DNA from: Noviherbaspirillum cavernae | Lineage (GTDB): Bacteria; Pseudomonadota; Gammaproteobacteria; Burkholderiales; Burkholderiaceae_D | NCBI RefSeq assembly: GCF_003590875.1 | Contig: NZ_QYUN01000003.1 | Location: 248,001-312,000 of the forward strand | Direction: 5' to 3' | DNA: 64,000 nt | In this document: positions 61,940 through 64,000 of the stretch, in pieces | Layout of the letters: every line of letters starts with the position of its first letter | How positions within the stretch are numbered: the first letter of the stretch is position 1 | The notes under the pieces: generated by a model | Told to the model about the DNA's origin: nothing | The model's input: only the letters and a program-made list of their open reading frames with translations | Database searches by the model: none | Position numbers and translations under genes: made by a program

Positions 61940-63049
61940 TCAGATAACGACCAGCTCGCCGTCGATGGCACCGGCCTGATCCAGCGCTTGCAGGATGGCC
62001 ATGATGTCGTCGGGCGTGGCGCCGATGCTGTTGATGACGTCGATGATGGCTTGCAGGCTGGCGCCGGCAGGCCACTTGAACATGTGGCCGGAGCCCTGAT
62101 CCACCGCCACGCTGGATTGCGGCGTCACCGTTGTCCCTCCCTGGCTGAAAGGCGCAGGCTGGCTGACCGCCGAACTTTCGGAAATGACGACCTTGAGCGA
62201 GCCATGCGACACCGCCGCAGGTCGCACTTTCACGCCCTCGGCGATCACCACGGTGCCGGTGCGCGAATTGAAGATCACTTTCGGCACCTCCGTGCCGACA
62301 GTGATGGACAGCGCTTCGAGCTTGGCGACGAAGGCCACGCGTTGGGTCGGATTGGCGGGCGCGATCACGTCGACGCTGGTGGCGTCGCGCGTGCTGGCGA
62401 TATCGCCGCCGAAGCGGCGATTGATGACATCGACAATATTGGTCGCTGTCTGGAAGTGCGGCCGCCGCAGGCTCAGGCGCACCGTCGGGCGGGTGTCGAA
62501 GTCGGTTTCGATTTCGCGCTCGATGATCGCGCCGTTGGGTATGCGGCCCGAGGTCGGCGTGTTGACGGTGATGCTGGACCCGCTCTTGCCCTGCGCGTTC
62601 AACCCGCCCACCACGAGACTGCCCTGCGCCAGCGCATAAATTTCGCCGTCGGCCGCGCGCAGTTGCGTCAGCAGCAGCGTGCCGCCGCGCAGATTCTTGG
62701 CGTCGCCGAGCGACGACACCGTGACATCGACGCTCTGTCCCTTGCGGTAGCCGGGCGGGAATACGGCGCTCACCATCACTGTCGCCACATTCTTGCTCTT
62801 GGTATCGACGCCTTCGGGCACCTTGACGCCGAACTGCTTGAGCATGTTGGACACGGACTGGCCGGAGAATTTGGCTTGCGTGCTGTCGCCGCTGCCGTTG
62901 AGCCCGACCACCAGGCCGTAACCGATCAGGGGATTTTCCCGCACGCCTTCCACGTTGACCAGATTGCGCAGCGTCTGTGCGGCGCTCGCGGGTTGCACCG
63001 CGCCCGACATCAGGGAAATCAGAATAAAGGCGATCGAAAGAATCTTCAT
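61940..63049 (-). CDS. flgI: Flagellar P-ring protein FlgI
   Basis: A 369-residue precursor with a signal peptide (MKILSIAFILISLMSGAVQP, then ASA). It is characteristic throughout: NPLIGYGLVVGLNGSGDSTQ, VMVSAVFPPGYRKGQSVDVT and the C-terminal GATPDDIMAILQALDQAGAI. It forms the peptidoglycan-level bushing of the flagellar motor. Ten bases after flgH. Confidence 0.95.
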   Translation of the reverse strand: MKILSIAFILISLMSGAVQPASAAQTLRNLVNVEGVRENPLIGYGLVVGLNGSGDSTQAKFSGQSVSNMLKQFGVKVPEGVDTKSKNVATVMVSAVFPPGYRKGQSVDVTVSSLGDAKNLRGGTLLLTQLRAADGEIYALAQGSLVVGGLNAQGKSGSSITVNTPTSGRIPNGAIIEREIETDFDTRPTVRLSLRRPHFQTATNIVDVINRRFGGDIASTRDATSVDVIAPANPTQRVAFVAKLEALSITVGTEVPKVIFNSRTGTVVIAEGVKVRPAAVSHGSLKVVISESSAVSQPAPFSQGGTTVTPQSSVAVDQGSGHMFKWPAGASLQAIIDVINSIGATPDDIMAILQALDQAGAIDGELVVI

Positions 63050-63059
63050 GTGGTTCTTC

Positions 63060-63719
63060 TCAGAAAGGCATCCATGGGCTGGCGAAGAATCGCGTCAGCC
63101 AGCCGGGGGCGTTTGCATCGGCGAGCACGCCCTGGCCGGAATAGGCGATGCGCGCATTGGCAATGCGCTGCGACGACACCCGGTTGTCGGTATCGATATC
63201 GGCGGCACGCACATAGCCGCGCAGCCGGATGAATTCTTCCCCCTGGTTCAGGTACAGGCTCTTCTCGCCGCTCACCCGCAGCAAACCGTTCGGCAACACT
63301 TCCTGCACGATCACGGTGATCGCGCCTTGCAGCATGTTTTGCTGGGTGCTGGATGCGTTGCCGGCAAAATCGCGCTGTGCGCCCGCACCGATGTCCGTCT
63401 TGATCGTCTTGCCGGCGATGACCGTCGGCGTGACGGCGACGCTGCTTTCCTTTTCAAAACTGGTGCCGGCCCGCTTGCTCGCCTGCGTGACTTCCTGCAA
63501 CACCACCGTCACCACGTCACCGGTGCGAAACGCGCGGCTGTCGGAGGTCAGCGACCACGCCGCTTCCGACACGAACACGCCGCCGGACTGGCCCTTGCGC
63601 TGCGCCGACTGCACCGCCGGCGGCGGATCGTCGCTCGGCCCCGGCTGGGCCTGCGGCGGGGCAATGGCGGCGCAGCCCGGCAACAGCAGCGCCGCCGCGA
63701 TCATGACAAGGCTGCGCAT
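63060..63719 (-). CDS. flgH: Flagellar L-ring lipoprotein FlgH
   Basis: A 219-residue precursor with a lipoprotein signal (MIAAALLLPGC lipobox). Body motifs: FRTGDVVTVVLQEVTQASKR, NGLLRVSGEKSLYLNQGEEF and RLRGYVRAADIDTDNRVSSQ. Forms the outer-membrane ring. The ATG at 63719 overlaps the flgG stop (TGATG), a coupled arrangement; a TTG one codon earlier is not needed. Confidence 0.94.
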   Translation of the reverse strand: MRSLVMIAAALLLPGCAAIAPPQAQPGPSDDPPPAVQSAQRKGQSGGVFVSEAAWSLTSDSRAFRTGDVVTVVLQEVTQASKRAGTSFEKESSVAVTPTVIAGKTIKTDIGAGAQRDFAGNASSTQQNMLQGAITVIVQEVLPNGLLRVSGEKSLYLNQGEEFIRLRGYVRAADIDTDNRVSSQRIANARIAYSGQGVLADANAPGWLTRFFASPWMPF

Positions 63720-64000
63720 CAACGTGCCGCTTGCGAAAGGTATTGCAGCATGTTGTCCGCCGCGCTCAGTACCTTGGTGTTCATCTCGTAGGTGCGCTGC
63801 GCGGCGATCATGTCCACCATCTCCTCGACCACCTGCACGTTGGAGCCTTCCAGCGCGCCCTGCTTGAGCTTGCCGAGCGCGCCTTCGCCGGGATTGCCGT
63901 CGGTCGGTGCGCCGCTGGCGGCGGTTTCCTGGAACAGGTTTTCGCCCAGCGCCAGCAGCCCGGCCGGATTGATGAAGCTGGTCAGCGTGAGCTGGCCCAG
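63719..64000 (-). CDS. flgG: Flagellar distal rod protein FlgG, C-terminal part
   Basis: Only the last ~93 codons are in the window. The translated end reads SFINPAGLLALGENLFQETA, GKLKQGALEGSNVQVVEEMV and DMIAAQRTYEMNTKVLSAAD before the stop, matching the FlgG C-terminus. The rest lies beyond the right edge. First visible gene of the flgGHIJKL series on the minus strand. Confidence 0.93.
   Translation of the reverse strand: MGQLTLTSFINPAGLLALGENLFQETAASGAPTDGNPGEGALGKLKQGALEGSNVQVVEEMVDMIAAQRTYEMNTKVLSAADNMLQYLSQAAR

Noticed and set aside
1..64000. tRNA, rRNA, CRISPR array, phage or restriction/defence genes
   Set aside because: None recognised when reading both strands; short tRNA-like structures could be missed by eye.

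Overview
The window looks like chromosomal DNA of a GC-rich betaproteobacterium of the order Burkholderiales, most plausibly an Oxalobacteraceae-type soil or water bacterium. This rests on a Tct/Bug-type tricarboxylate transporter, a DUF2242 lipoprotein, the chemoreceptor style, GC-rich codon use and dispersed GTGGGCAC palindromes. The taxon is an inference. No rRNA, tRNA, CRISPR array, phage or recognisable transposase was seen.

Layout. 1-4.3 kb: the 3' end of a large NAD-glutamate dehydrogenase, manC, an SpmA/SpmB-type membrane protein and a small lipoprotein. 4.7-8.8 kb: a 2-aminoethylphosphonate-type ABC importer whose operon carries a 61-codon scar of what appears to be a PhnZ-like HD oxygenase. 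9-16 kb: Nudix, DUF2242, MFS, PAS chemoreceptor, quinone oxidoreductase and alpha/beta hydrolase genes. 16-21 kb: a LysR gene divergent from gcl-hyi-glxR, the glycerate pathway that assimilates glyoxylate. 21-27 kb: metallo-hydrolase/AraC divergon, TctABC-type transporter, TerC protein.

27.4-43 kb is the most interesting block. It holds a PanE-like reductase with a fumarylacetoacetate-hydrolase-family protein; then, on one strand, a ThDP lyase, a formyl-CoA transferase (Frc), an ADP-forming acyl-CoA ligase, a fused FdsGB-type formate dehydrogenase subunit and a formate dehydrogenase alpha subunit; then a divergent Crp/Fnr regulator, a divergent SucD homologue, a cytidylate-kinase-like/BON fusion, an isolated HAD-cap-like protein and a LysR regulator. 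The simplest reading is oxalate (or another formyl-CoA-yielding acid) metabolism. Frc makes oxalyl-CoA, the ThDP enzyme releases formyl-CoA, formate is oxidised to CO2 with NADH, and a PanE2-like step could send oxalyl-CoA to glyoxylate for the gcl pathway 10 kb away. FNR/ANR-type palindromes with a -10-like hexamer at nearly constant spacing precede several of these operons and the PAS chemoreceptor. The Crp/Fnr protein encoded in the cluster has the E..SR recognition pattern expected for such sites, so a shared oxygen- or redox-linked circuit is likely.

44-57 kb holds a serine hydrolase, MgtC-like protein, a very large DUF748 protein, a stand-alone ftsH preceded by a multi-hairpin element, thioesterase, LysE, GST and a small lipoprotein. 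55.5-64 kb holds a chemoreceptor, cheW and flgG(partial)-H-I-J-K-L plus an unknown gene. The single-domain FlgJ and short FlgK resemble lateral (Flag-2-like) flagellar systems more than the usual primary betaproteobacterial system.

All functional names come from reading translated sequences against remembered families. No database search was possible.
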